A stretch of 64,000 bases of DNA from Variimorphobacter saccharofermentans. Its GTDB lineage: Bacteria > Bacillota > Clostridia > Lachnospirales > Lachnospiraceae. Below the pieces are notes generated by a model. The model made no database searches. It saw nothing but the letters and a program-made list of their open reading frames with translations, and was not told the DNA's origin. The position numbers and the translations under genes were made by a program. The stretch is from positions 2,075,001 to 2,139,000 of the forward strand of contig NZ_JACEGA010000001.1 in NCBI RefSeq assembly GCF_014174405.1, in the 5' to 3' direction. This document shows, piece after piece, positions 37,958 through 46,258 of this stretch; within the stretch, counting starts at the first letter, position 1, and every line of letters begins with the position of its first letter.

Positions 37958-38271
37958 GTACTTTTTTTACTATTTCTAAACACCGAGTTTAGTATTACTT
38001 TCACTTTTTGCATATAATTTATAGAATCTTAAAAAGGATATAGAGATAAATTGAATTTAATTAAATAGAGAATAATTATTAATACTAGGAAATGCTGAAT
38101 ATTAGGTTAGCATAGGACTCACCTGAATTAATATGATCGTATAGAATTAAAAAGGATAACTACATTTTTCGTACTATCAGATAGATTAATTCATTCATCA
38201 ATCCGTCCAATAAGGAATCTCGAAAAAGTGTTACCCTAACTTTGCATCATATTTTATATATTGCTTTACAT
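37958..38271. other. Intergenic stretch between scpB and the polyamine promoter
   Basis: 314 bases of very AT-rich DNA between the scpB stop and the speD -35 region. No convincing frame, RNA gene, strong hairpin or repeat was seen. It must contain the transcription end of scpAB, but no good intrinsic terminator is recognisable. Confidence 0.5.
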
Positions 38272-38841
38272 TTAAATATCAAGCTTTAATTGAATTTCTT
38301 CTTCTGCTTCAATTTTGAAATCTTCAATTTTTTCTGGGTTCATAACCGGAAGAGAATCTAAAGACTGTAGACCAAAGCTTCGCAAGAACTCTTCTGTAGT
38401 ACCAAAAAGAATAGGTCTTCCGGGTGCATCCATTCTTCCCATTTCACATACCAGATTATATTCCACTAGTTTATTTACAGCATGATCGGACTTTACTCCA
38501 CGAATTGCTTCAATTTGGAGTTTTGTGATCGGCTGCTTGTATGCAATGATGGATAAGGTCTCTAATAATACATCCGTCAAAACGTGTTTTTTTGGAATAT
38601 GAGTTATTTTAATGATAGTTTCATACATCGACGGTTTTGTACATAGTTGATATGCCCCATCAAGTTCGATAATCTTAATGCCTCGTTCTTCAGCCTCATA
38701 TCGGTCCATCATGTTATGTATAATTTTACGGGTTGTTTCCTCGTCATGGTCTATAGCTCCGGCAATTCGTTCCAGCTCCACTGCTTCTCCCATAGTAAAT
38801 AAGATTGCTTCAATCTGCGCTTCTGTTACCAAAAGTTCCAT
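38272..38841 (-). CDS. scpB: Segregation and condensation protein B
   Basis: Kleisin-associated subunit of the SMC-ScpAB condensin, made of two winged-helix domains. 189 residues with the family text AQIEAILFTMGEAV at the N-terminus, ETLSIIAYKQPITKLQIEAI (about residues 93-112), then RGVKSDHAVNKLVEYNLV and GRPILFGTTEEFLRSFGL. Its ATG overlaps the scpA stop codon (TAATG), indicating translational coupling and a fixed stoichiometry. The SMC partner is at the left edge of the window. Confidence 0.96.
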   Translation of the reverse strand: MELLVTEAQIEAILFTMGEAVELERIAGAIDHDEETTRKIIHNMMDRYEAEERGIKIIELDGAYQLCTKPSMYETIIKITHIPKKHVLTDVLLETLSIIAYKQPITKLQIEAIRGVKSDHAVNKLVEYNLVCEMGRMDAPGRPILFGTTEEFLRSFGLQSLDSLPVMNPEKIEDFKIEAEEEIQLKLDI

Positions 38842-39617
38842 TATGCTTCCGCCCCTTCCATTTGTATGATATCTGTAGCTAGATAGGTTATATTAATATC
38901 ATCAAACAGACATTCCTGCTCAATCTGAACTCGTCCTAATTTCATTAATTCCAAAATACATAAAAATGTTACGATTACCTCCATTTTACTATGCTGTGCT
39001 TCCAGTAGATTTCGAAATGAAAATGTCTTATGGAGCAATCCATATTCCTGTATCTGAATAAATTTAGCAGAAAGATTAATTTCCTCCTTCTCAATTTTGC
39101 CAAATTTGCTACGAATTGGATCGATCTTATCCACCTGCTTTTTGACAATCGACTTAAAGATTTCATGCAGACGGGATAATGTCAGATCACTTAGTAATTC
39201 TTCCAGATTAATATCTTCTTTAAAATCAGCTATTTCCTGTGGAATGGTCGGTGGTTTAAACATTACTCTGGAAGCATCTAGCTGTTTGTCTTTTAACTCC
39301 TCAGAGATATATTTATACATCTTATATTCTAATAAGCGATCCACCAGTTCCTGTCTTGGATCGATTGGTTCATCTTCCTCATCTACTTCAACCGGAAGAA
39401 GCATTTTTGACTTGATGTTAATCAGTGTCGCTGCCATAACTAGAAATTCACTCATGATTTCCATGTTTCTGGATTCCATTTGTTTAATATAATCCAGATA
39501 CTGCTCTGTAATCTCCGAAATTGGTATATCATAAATATTGATTTTATTTTTATCAATCAAGTGAAGCAACAGGTCTAATGGACCTTCAAAAGCCTCTAAC
39601 TTAACAGGAATGCTCAT
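38841..39617 (-). CDS. scpA: Segregation and condensation protein A (kleisin)
   Basis: Bridges the heads of the SMC dimer. 258 residues from MSIPVKLEAFEGPLDLLLHL, the ATG with GGAG five bases upstream. The N-terminal segment FEGPLDLLLHLIDKNKINIY is the family hallmark, the middle is acidic and variable, and the C-terminal winged helix contains FLCILELMKLGRVQIEQ. Its start lies inside the end of the metallophosphoesterase gene and its stop overlaps scpB, so three genes are translationally linked. Confidence 0.96.
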   Translation of the reverse strand: MSIPVKLEAFEGPLDLLLHLIDKNKINIYDIPISEITEQYLDYIKQMESRNMEIMSEFLVMAATLINIKSKMLLPVEVDEEDEPIDPRQELVDRLLEYKMYKYISEELKDKQLDASRVMFKPPTIPQEIADFKEDINLEELLSDLTLSRLHEIFKSIVKKQVDKIDPIRSKFGKIEKEEINLSAKFIQIQEYGLLHKTFSFRNLLEAQHSKMEVIVTFLCILELMKLGRVQIEQECLFDDINITYLATDIIQMEGAEA

Positions 39618-40521
39618 ATAAGCTCCTTTCACCTTCACATTGCAATGTAACCACTACTATTTCCGGTATATTAAATAACCTTGGCATAATCGAATGTGAT
39701 CCAAGGCCTCTGGATACAATTAGATGCTGCCCCTCTTCTGTATGATTTCCTGAATGATATTTTGGAAATAACTGCACCTGCGGTGATACCAATCCTCCGA
39801 CTCCGGGAAGTCTAACCATACCTCCATGTAGATGACCGGATAAAGTTAAATCCGCTCCCCATGCAGCATATGTCTGAAAATAAATAGGATTATGTGCAAC
39901 TAATATCTGGAATTCTTTATCCGTACGTTTGCCTATTAAAGATTCCACATATTCCACTGGCATCTCAGGGGATTTGTTATGTTCAAAATATTTAGGTTCT
40001 ATAGAAAGACCCGTAATACGTAATTTCCCGTTCTTTCTGTTAATATATGTGCTTTGGTTATCTAATAATATAATACCTAAGTTTGATAGCTCATTTATAT
40101 ATTCTACCCAAGTAGAAATAACTGATTCTTCTGTATCTGAAGTATTTTGCAGTTCCCACAGCTGCTTCATCCTTTGTTCATGATTACCAAGAGAATAATA
40201 GACAGTATAATGTTTTGAAAGCTGTTTCATTAAAGAATATCCATTACTGGGACAACAGCTTTCTCTTTTATTAATCATGTCACCTGCAGTAATAATAAAT
40301 TCCGGGTTTATTTCCTTAATCTTTCGAATTAGCCGTGCATTTTGCTTTCCAAAGGAATTATTATGAAGGTCAGCCAAAAGAACAAAACGTGTATTATGAA
40401 AGTCTTTTGGTAGTTTGTCTGACACGATTGTATATTTCGAAGTAACTAGTCGTTTATTCTCTATGTTCGATAAGAGAACGAGTAACAGTATTATACCAAG
40501 TACAATCATAAAGCCCTGCAT
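39601..40521 (-). CDS. Membrane-anchored metallophosphoesterase (YkuE-like)
   Basis: Calcineurin-like phosphoesterase, 306 residues. An N-terminal membrane helix (about 3-20) is followed by the metal-binding motifs VLLADLHNNSFG, ITAGDMIN, SLGNHEQ, VAHNP and LSGHLHGGMVRLPG, which together supply the dinuclear centre. The first motif is D-L-H rather than D-x-H with a usual serine, still conserving the metal ligands. Relatives act on undecaprenyl pyrophosphate, UDP-sugars or wall polymers; the substrate here is unknown. It overlaps scpA by 17 bases and is preceded by the repeat region. Confidence 0.9.
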   Translation of the reverse strand: MQGFMIVLGIILLLVLLSNIENKRLVTSKYTIVSDKLPKDFHNTRFVLLADLHNNSFGKQNARLIRKIKEINPEFIITAGDMINKRESCCPSNGYSLMKQLSKHYTVYYSLGNHEQRMKQLWELQNTSDTEESVISTWVEYINELSNLGIILLDNQSTYINRKNGKLRITGLSIEPKYFEHNKSPEMPVEYVESLIGKRTDKEFQILVAHNPIYFQTYAAWGADLTLSGHLHGGMVRLPGVGGLVSPQVQLFPKYHSGNHTEEGQHLIVSRGLGSHSIMPRLFNIPEIVVVTLQCEGERSLYEHSC

Positions 40522-40636
40522 GCCTGACTCCTTTGGGTTCTCACATTATATTCCGTACCTATTATACTATACTAATTAGCTTCACAAGTGTCAATAAGTA
40601 ATCTGCTGTGTTCTTGTTATGGGGAATGTAAGTGAA

Positions 40637-40850
40637 GGGGATGCTGCATAGTATATCAACAGGAACGGTGACTTACCTCACACACAGACGGAAGTACAGA
40701 TTGCTGATTTTATATGTCTCAGGCGAATATTTATATTCGAATACGAACAATAAATATTCGCCTGATTCATACAAAATACAGCAACATGTTCTTCCGACAG
40801 TGCATTATGGTAAGTCACCGTCCCTGCTAATTATACTATGCAGCATCCCC
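40637..40850. repeat. Structured palindromic repeat, copy 1 (214 bp)
   Basis: A near-complete inverted repeat. The outer arms GGGGATGCTGCATAGTATA and its exact complement (40832-40850) form 19 bp. The second stem is CAGGAACGGTGACTTACC against GGTAAGTCACCGTCCCTG (one mismatch). Then comes an internal loop (TCACACACAGA opposite ACAGTGCATTAT), a CGGAAG/CTTCCG stem, TTGCTG/CAGCAA, and an apical stem AGGCGAATATTTAT/ATAAATATTCGCCT. Copies 2 and 3 (49.4 and 63.6 kb) share the loop sequence, but their stems differ and remain paired. No coding capacity, no target duplication seen. It lies about 115 nt before the metallophosphoesterase gene. Confidence 0.9.
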
Positions 40851-40851
40851 T

Positions 40852-41303
40852 GTCGATACATTAGGCTCTACAGAACAGAGCCTAATGTATCGACGAGTAC
40901 AAATACAGTAATTTAATTTTCCAATTCTGTTAGTGTTCTTGATATTTTATCTTCGTTAGTATATTAGGCTCTACAGTACAGAGCCTAATGTATCGACGAG
41001 TATAAATACACAAATTTAATTTTCCAATACGGATTGGTTCTTGATATAATATCTTCGTCAGTATATTAGGCTCTACAGTACAGAGCCTAATGTATCGACG
41101 AGTATAAATACACAAATTTAATTTTCCAATTTGGATATTGTTCTTGATATTTTATCTTCGTCAGTATATTAGGCTCTACAGTACAGAGCCTAATGTATCG
41201 ACGAGTATAAATACACAAATTTAATTTTCCAATACGGATTGGTTCTTGATATAATATCTTCGTCAGTTATTAGGCTCTACAAAACAGAGCATGATGTATC
41301 GAT
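40852..41303. repeat. Tandem array of about 4.5 hairpin-bearing units of 101-103 bp
   Basis: Each unit contains a hairpin of the form ATTAGGCTCT-loop-AGAGCCTAAT with a loop near ACAGTAC, then GTATCGACGAG, an AT-rich spacer ending TTTAATTTTCCAAT, and a GATATAATATCTTCGTCAG-like segment. The TTAGGCTC positions are 40861, 40964, 41066, 41169 and 41270 (spacings 103, 102, 103, 101). Units 2-4 are nearly identical; the first and last are diverged, and the last is partial. Open frames across it are by-products of the repetition, since the period is not a constant multiple of three. It begins one or two bases after palindrome copy 1 and ends before dacF's terminator. Confidence 0.93.
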
Positions 41304-41323
41304 TTCATACTCCATAAAGTTTT

Positions 41324-41351
41324 AATGAAAAGTATACATTCTGGTGTATGC
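41324..41351 (-). terminator. Short terminator after dacF
   Basis: Minus strand GCATACA-CCAGAA-TGTATAC followed by TTTTCATT, 16-43 nt past the dacF stop. The stem is short with one mismatch, hence a modest call. Confidence 0.5.
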
Positions 41352-41366
41352 TCTATCTGGGTTGAT

Positions 41367-42605
41367 TTATGGTTGTGGTTTCCCCATGAAATACTTGACA
41401 AGGAGTTGTAGGAAATAGTCTTTAAAGCCTGCTTTTTCTATCTTCTCTGTTGAGAGTATTTCAATTGATCCGATCTTTTCGTTTTCATAATAATATGTAA
41501 TCTCACCTATTTTGTCACCAATTTGTACAGGTGCTTCCACCGCGTCCATTAAGACAACTTCTTTTCGGATTTTCTCCGGTGTCTTTCCCTTTACACATAG
41601 ATAGGAAAAATTGCTGCCTGTTTTTCCTTCCACTTTCTCTGTAACACCCTTTACTACTCTCACTGGTTCCAGTGTAATGTCCGAGTTATCATCAGTATAG
41701 ATACTATAATTTGCAAATCCGTAATTCAGTAGCTTGGAAGCCTCCATGAATCTGGTCTTTGTATCCGGAGCCGCCATGATTACAGCAATCAAATCCATAT
41801 TATTTCTTCTGGCTGAAGCAGATACACAGAATTTAGCCAGGCTGGTAGATCCTGTTTTCAATCCTGTTATTCCCTGATAGAATTTCACTAATTTATTCGT
41901 GTTGGTAAGCCCGAATTCTGACTGTCCTTTTTTCGTGGTATGTATAATGGTATCCATCCAGATTGTCGCATAATTGCTGATTTCCGGATGCTTTGTTATC
42001 AATTCCCGGGACATCAGTGCCACATCATATGCAGAGGAATAATGGTTATCCGTATCCAACCCACAGCAGTTCACAAAGTTCGTATTATTCATTCCCAGTT
42101 CTTTGGCCTTTGCATTCATTCGTGCTACAAATTCCTCCTCAGAGCCTGCGATAAACTCTGCCATTGCAACAGAGGCATCATTAGCACTTGCAATACTGAT
42201 ACACTTAATCATCGTTTCCACCGTTTGTACCTCAAAGGGCTCCAGATAAACCTGGGATCCTCCCATGGAAGCCGCATGCTCGCTAACACTCACCTCATCT
42301 GTCAGCTTGATTTGATTTGCATCCAATGCCTCAAAGATCAATAATAAAGTCATAATTTTTGTGATGCTCGCCGGCTTCAGACGTTCATCCTTATTCTTTT
42401 CAAATATGACAGTACCCGTAGATCCCTCAATTAATACGGCGGAAGGAGTACTTAGCTCAAGCCGGGCATCAGCCGGTGCTGTAACCATCACAGCATCCCC
42501 TTCCTTATCCGGCTTCGTATTGTTTACCTTGGCATATAAGGTATTAGGAAATAGTAAGATAAGAACTACAGAACATATGAGGAAAACTGCTACGATTCTT
42601 TTCAT
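41367..42605 (-). CDS. dacF: D-alanyl-D-alanine carboxypeptidase DacF/PBP5 family
   Basis: Removes the terminal D-Ala from peptidoglycan pentapeptides. 412 residues with a cleavable-looking signal peptide (MKRIVAVFLICSVVLILLF, Ala-x-Ala-like region near residue 25). Active-site motifs: S80-ITK, S140-AN and K250-TG. The C-terminal PBP5_C domain and a hydrophobic/amphipathic end (DYFLQLLVKYFMGK) fit membrane attachment. In Clostridia dacF often stands between pyrimidine-nucleoside phosphorylase and scpAB, as here, with a Big2 gene upstream and the repeat array downstream. Confidence 0.93.
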   Translation of the reverse strand: MKRIVAVFLICSVVLILLFPNTLYAKVNNTKPDKEGDAVMVTAPADARLELSTPSAVLIEGSTGTVIFEKNKDERLKPASITKIMTLLLIFEALDANQIKLTDEVSVSEHAASMGGSQVYLEPFEVQTVETMIKCISIASANDASVAMAEFIAGSEEEFVARMNAKAKELGMNNTNFVNCCGLDTDNHYSSAYDVALMSRELITKHPEISNYATIWMDTIIHTTKKGQSEFGLTNTNKLVKFYQGITGLKTGSTSLAKFCVSASARRNNMDLIAVIMAAPDTKTRFMEASKLLNYGFANYSIYTDDNSDITLEPVRVVKGVTEKVEGKTGSNFSYLCVKGKTPEKIRKEVVLMDAVEAPVQIGDKIGEITYYYENEKIGSIEILSTEKIEKAGFKDYFLQLLVKYFMGKPQP

Positions 42606-42702
42606 TTCTTACTCCGCAAAAATGTATTATTACTATTTTAATCCATGCTATTTGGTTTTAGACCAACCTAAGTAAAATAGTCTTAAGTTTTTTGAAGTTA
42701 AT

Positions 42703-43275
42703 CTATTTGACAGTAACCCTACAGATAAATGTCTTTCCGTTGACTTTAGCAGTGATAAATGCTTTCCCTTTTTTATTGGCTTTTACCCTGCCAAACATGG
42801 ATACGGATACGATCTTTGGATTACTGCTTTTCCAACTCACAAAGGAATGATTACCATTTATTCTCAGGTGACAGGCATCTCCTTTTTTTAGTTGCAGCTT
42901 CTTTTTGTTAATATTAATGACATAGACACGGCACTTTAGAATGGTATTATCTGTTTCAGCTAAAATATAGGTTTTTCCAACTCTATGTGCTCTGACTCTT
43001 CCATTAAAATTCACACCGGCCACTCTGAAATTCGTGGAGGTATAAGTTACTCTCTTATTAATACCATAAACAAAAAGTTTATATTCCTCACCCGGTATCA
43101 TATATAATTGCTGTTTATTTAAATGAAGTGAAAAGGGAAGATTTATATCATCCAGAAAATAGAGTGATGTGCTTTGAAAGAAATATTTGCTTATCAGAAG
43201 TAAGGCTATGAGACAGATTAATATTCGGTATATGATGAATGCAATGGTCTTTTTACACTTCGGCTGATTACCCAT
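42703..43275 (-). CDS. Membrane-anchored protein with Big2 (bacterial Ig-like) repeats
   Basis: 190 residues. A basic N-terminus and membrane helix (about 10-30) lead to two Ig-like modules at about 50-118 and 128-190. The second reads WKSSNPKIVSVSMFGRVKAN, then KKGKAFITAKVNGKTF, matching the Big_2 pattern; the first (TYTSTNFRVAGVNFNGRVRA) is a diverged copy. Such modules typically sit outside the cell and bind wall, matrix or other proteins; no enzymatic part is present. GGGGG lies four bases before the ATG. It lies between pyrimidine-nucleoside phosphorylase and dacF. Confidence 0.82.
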   Translation of the reverse strand: MGNQPKCKKTIAFIIYRILICLIALLLISKYFFQSTSLYFLDDINLPFSLHLNKQQLYMIPGEEYKLFVYGINKRVTYTSTNFRVAGVNFNGRVRAHRVGKTYILAETDNTILKCRVYVININKKKLQLKKGDACHLRINGNHSFVSWKSSNPKIVSVSMFGRVKANKKGKAFITAKVNGKTFICRVTVK

Positions 43276-43535
43276 GTAACCCCCTTTGTCTATCCTGCCT
43301 ATCCTTATAATAATCTATGTAATAGTAATAAAAATATTGTACAAAGATAATAGATCCATGCAAATACTTAGATAAACAATTTGAAGGGATACTATTTAAC
43401 GAAATCATTAAATGATATCTCTTCGGACTGAATTAATTTCTAAGGTATTTGTACGGATCTATGGGTAATATACATCGTTGATAAGTATGGCGGACTGAGG
43501 TGTTTCAGTCAGCTTTTCTGCGATATTTGACTTGT

Positions 43536-44861
43536 CTACACTTGTAGTACTCCATCTTTAGTTACAACAGCATAGACATAGGGTGGAGTTACTGGTTTCT
43601 CACTGCCAATCACATATGCCTGGAGAAATCTTTGCTTTGCTTCCTGCAATTTTGATGAATCGTTAGCATAAAGGGTTGCTAGAGAATCACCCTGGTTCAC
43701 ATAATCACCAAGCTTTTTATGAAGCCTAATTCCCACGCTTAAATCAATGATACTATCCTTGGTTTCACGGCCACCACCCAGAATAAGGGAGGTCATCCCA
43801 ACCTCATCCGTATGGATATTTGTAATAAAGCCGCTGACCGGTGCACCAACCTCTTCTTCTATGGATGCTTTTGGAAGAATTCCGGTGTCATATACCGCCT
43901 TACTATCTCCGCCCTGAGCGCTGATAAATTCAGCAAATTTATCCAAAGCACTCCGATTTTCAATGGTTTGATACAATTTTTCTGTTGCTTCTTCTACATC
44001 CTTAGCTATACCGGCTCCGATTAACATATACGAAGCCAGTGTAATACTAACTTTTAGAAGGTCCTCCGGTCCGTTACCCTTTAAGGTCTCGATTGCTTCT
44101 ATCACTTCTAAAGTATTACCAACGTTTTTCCCTAGTGGCTGGTTCATATCGGTGATGACTGCAAAGGTTTGACGACCAGCGATGGTGCCGATCTGAACCA
44201 TTTCCTTTGCAAGAGCAAGAGAATCCTCATAGCTCTTCATAAATGCTCCACTACCGGTTTTAACATCCAATACAATAACATCAGAACCGGATGCTATTTT
44301 CTTACTCATGATACTGCTGGCGATCAAGGATAAATTGTCTACCGTTGCAGTTACATCTCTTAACGCATATATCTTCTTATCAGCCGGTGCAAGATTTGCT
44401 GTCTGACCAACGATAGCCATTTTAACTTTATTTACATTCTGAATGAATTGCTCCGTTGAAATCGTTGTTGAAAATCCTGGAAAGCTTTCCAGTTTATCTA
44501 TGGTCCCACCGGTATGACCCAGACCACGGCCGGACATTTTAGCTACCGGAACACCTAATGCAGCGATCATCGGACTTAATACCAGAGAGGTTTTATCCCC
44601 TACTCCTCCTGTACTGTGTTTGTCCACCTTAACACCATGAATTTGTGATAGATCCAGGATATCACCACTATTTGCCATGGCTACAGTAAGTGCTGCTGTC
44701 TCCTCTTGATTCATACCGTTCAAACATACTGCCATTAAAAATGCTGACATTTGATAATCCGGTATGGTACCATTGGTAAAGCCTTGAACCATAAATTCAA
44801 TTTCTTCCTTTGTTAATGTTTCCTTCTTCTTTTTTTTATTGATCAAATCATACATTTTCAT
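43536..44861 (-). CDS. pdp: Pyrimidine-nucleoside phosphorylase
   Basis: Phosphorolyses uridine and thymidine/deoxyuridine to base plus (deoxy)ribose-1-phosphate for salvage. 441 residues from MKMYDLINK, the ATG placed seven bases after a perfect GGAGGTGA; an upstream in-frame start lacks this. The family signature SGRGLGHTGGTIDKLESFPG is present, with KVDKHSTGGVGDKTSL before it and the C-terminal PYNP_C domain (VGIRLHKKLGDYVNQGDSLA). Deoxyribose- or purine-salvage partners common in related genomes (deoB, punA) are absent here. The divergent aroF gene lies just upstream. Confidence 0.95.
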   Translation of the reverse strand: MKMYDLINKKKKKETLTKEEIEFMVQGFTNGTIPDYQMSAFLMAVCLNGMNQEETAALTVAMANSGDILDLSQIHGVKVDKHSTGGVGDKTSLVLSPMIAALGVPVAKMSGRGLGHTGGTIDKLESFPGFSTTISTEQFIQNVNKVKMAIVGQTANLAPADKKIYALRDVTATVDNLSLIASSIMSKKIASGSDVIVLDVKTGSGAFMKSYEDSLALAKEMVQIGTIAGRQTFAVITDMNQPLGKNVGNTLEVIEAIETLKGNGPEDLLKVSITLASYMLIGAGIAKDVEEATEKLYQTIENRSALDKFAEFISAQGGDSKAVYDTGILPKASIEEEVGAPVSGFITNIHTDEVGMTSLILGGGRETKDSIIDLSVGIRLHKKLGDYVNQGDSLATLYANDSSKLQEAKQRFLQAYVIGSEKPVTPPYVYAVVTKDGVLQV

Positions 44862-45016
44862 AGATTGATCACCTCCGCTAAAATTACTATGTCCCATTAA
44901 TTGATCAATAGCTTTTCAATGCTGTTACTATCATAGTTATGGAATAATTCTATTATATACCACATTCACAAAAAAATATATTATGATTTATCAGGATCAT
45001 TCAAATTGAATTATGA

Positions 45017-45045
45017 TTGACGTATGTGCAAAAAAAGGATAAAAT
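45017..45045 (+). promoter_or_regulatory. Sigma-A promoter for the DAHP synthase gene
   Basis: TTGACG, 17 bases, TAAAAT, 32 nt before the start codon. No tryptophan or tyrosine attenuator hairpin or T-box fits in the short leader. Confidence 0.72.
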
Positions 45046-45077
45046 AAATCAACTATAATCAAGGGAGAATGATAGAA

Positions 45078-46106
45078 ATGAGTTTCAAATTTATAAAGGA
45101 AGTAATATCACCGGAAGAATTAGTTCGGACATATCCTTTGCCTGCAAGGGATGTTATTAGAAAAAAAGAAAGAGACAAGAGTATCAAGGATATATTTACT
45201 GGAGAATCTGATCGTTTTCTTGTAATCATTGGCCCTTGTTCGGCTGATAATGAAGACGCAGTATGTGATTATATCTCCAGATTGGCAACGGTTCAGGAAA
45301 AGGTACAGGATAAAATCATTATCGTACCAAGAATATATACGAACAAACCACGTACTACCGGCGAAGGATATAAAGGAATTGTTCATCAGCCCGATCCGGA
45401 AAAAGAACCTGACTTACAGGAAGGATTAATCGCCATGAGAAAAATGCATCTAAGAGCAATCGCGGAAAGTGGGTTAACTGCTGCGGATGAGATGCTGTAT
45501 CCGGAAAACTGGCCTTATGTTGAAGATATCCTTTCCTATGTTGCCGTAGGTGCTCGTTCCGTAGAGGATCAACAGCATAGATTAACAATTAGTGGTATGG
45601 ACGTTCCAGCAGGTATGAAAAATCCAACCAGTGGTGATTTTTCAGTTATGCTAAATTCCGTTGTTGCAGCTCAGGCTAGTCATACCTTTTTATACCGTAC
45701 CTGGGAAGTGACAACCTCCGGTAATCCTCTGGCACATACCATTCTAAGAGGAGCAGTTAATAAACACGGCCAATCCAATCCAAATTATCATTATGAGGAC
45801 TTAATTCGCCTTGTCAATATGTATAACGAACGTGATTTGCAGAATCCAGCCATCATTGTTGATGCGAATCATGCAAATTCGAATAAGCAATATCTAGAGC
45901 AAATTCGTATTGTAAAGGAAGTACTTCATAGTCGTAGATTATCACCAGAAATCGCGAATATGGTAAAAGGTGTAATGATCGAAAGTTATATTGAAGAAGG
46001 TAGTCAGAGGGTTACAGATCATGTCTATGGTAAATCCATTACAGATCCATGTCTTGGATGGCAGGATTCAGAAAAATTGATCTACACCATAGCGGATAGC
46101 ATTTAG
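45078..46106 (+). CDS. aroF: 3-deoxy-7-phosphoheptulonate synthase, class I (AroF/G/H type)
   Basis: Joins phosphoenolpyruvate and erythrose-4-phosphate, the first step of the shikimate pathway. 342 residues from MSFKFIKEVI, favoured over an ATG three codons earlier because GGGAG sits ten bases upstream. Motifs include IGPCSADNEDA, PRIYTNKPRTTGEGYKG, ARSVEDQQHR, MKNPTSGDFSVMLNSV and DANHANSNKQ. Feedback specificity (Phe, Tyr or Trp) cannot be told. It is one of two plus-strand genes and stands alone between pdp and xerD, which are on the opposite strand. Confidence 0.95.
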   Translation: MSFKFIKEVISPEELVRTYPLPARDVIRKKERDKSIKDIFTGESDRFLVIIGPCSADNEDAVCDYISRLATVQEKVQDKIIIVPRIYTNKPRTTGEGYKGIVHQPDPEKEPDLQEGLIAMRKMHLRAIAESGLTAADEMLYPENWPYVEDILSYVAVGARSVEDQQHRLTISGMDVPAGMKNPTSGDFSVMLNSVVAAQASHTFLYRTWEVTTSGNPLAHTILRGAVNKHGQSNPNYHYEDLIRLVNMYNERDLQNPAIIVDANHANSNKQYLEQIRIVKEVLHSRRLSPEIANMVKGVMIESYIEEGSQRVTDHVYGKSITDPCLGWQDSEKLIYTIADSI

Positions 46107-46152
46107 AAGCATAATCACTCTTCTAATTATCAAAGTAAATAGGGTATACAAT

Positions 46153-46209
46153 AACACTGGATTTGAAGTATCATTGAACCGAAAGGTTTGGTGCCTCAAA
46201 TCCAGTGTT
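46153..46209. terminator. Stem-loop between aroF and the xerD-like gene
   Basis: The 14-bp perfect stem AACACTGGATTTGA (46153-46166) pairs with TCAAATCCAGTGTT (46196-46209); inside it AACC-GAAA-GGTT forms a GNRA-capped stem. It sits 46 nt after aroF and 49 nt beyond the end of the converging xerD gene, probably serving both directions. T-runs are weak on either side. Confidence 0.65.
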
Positions 46210-46258
46210 TATATGTACATAATATTAATATCGATCAATATAAGATTTTCAGTTTATA

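Noticed and set aside
40637..40850. Insertion sequence remnant
   Set aside because: No transposase fragment, no target-site duplication visible, and the pairing extends over the whole element rather than only at its ends. A MITE origin remains possible and is stated in the finding.
40632..40916. Plus-strand frame across palindrome copy 1 (and a similar one across copy 3 at 63715-63924)
   Set aside because: These are read-throughs of the palindrome with no start signal, unusual composition and no similarity between the copies at protein level.
40930..41115. Minus-strand open frame with a repeated CIYTRRYIRLCTVEPNILTK peptide
   Set aside because: It is the translation of the tandem DNA array; unit length varies between 101 and 103 bp so the frame is not kept, there is no ribosome binding site, and the DNA is dominated by hairpins.
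40852..41303. CRISPR array
   Set aside because: Units are about 103 bp and nearly identical throughout, without unique spacers alternating with 24-40 bp repeats, and there are no cas genes.
45046..45077. T-box or attenuator ahead of aroF
   Set aside because: The space between -10 and start is about 32 nt, too short for either.
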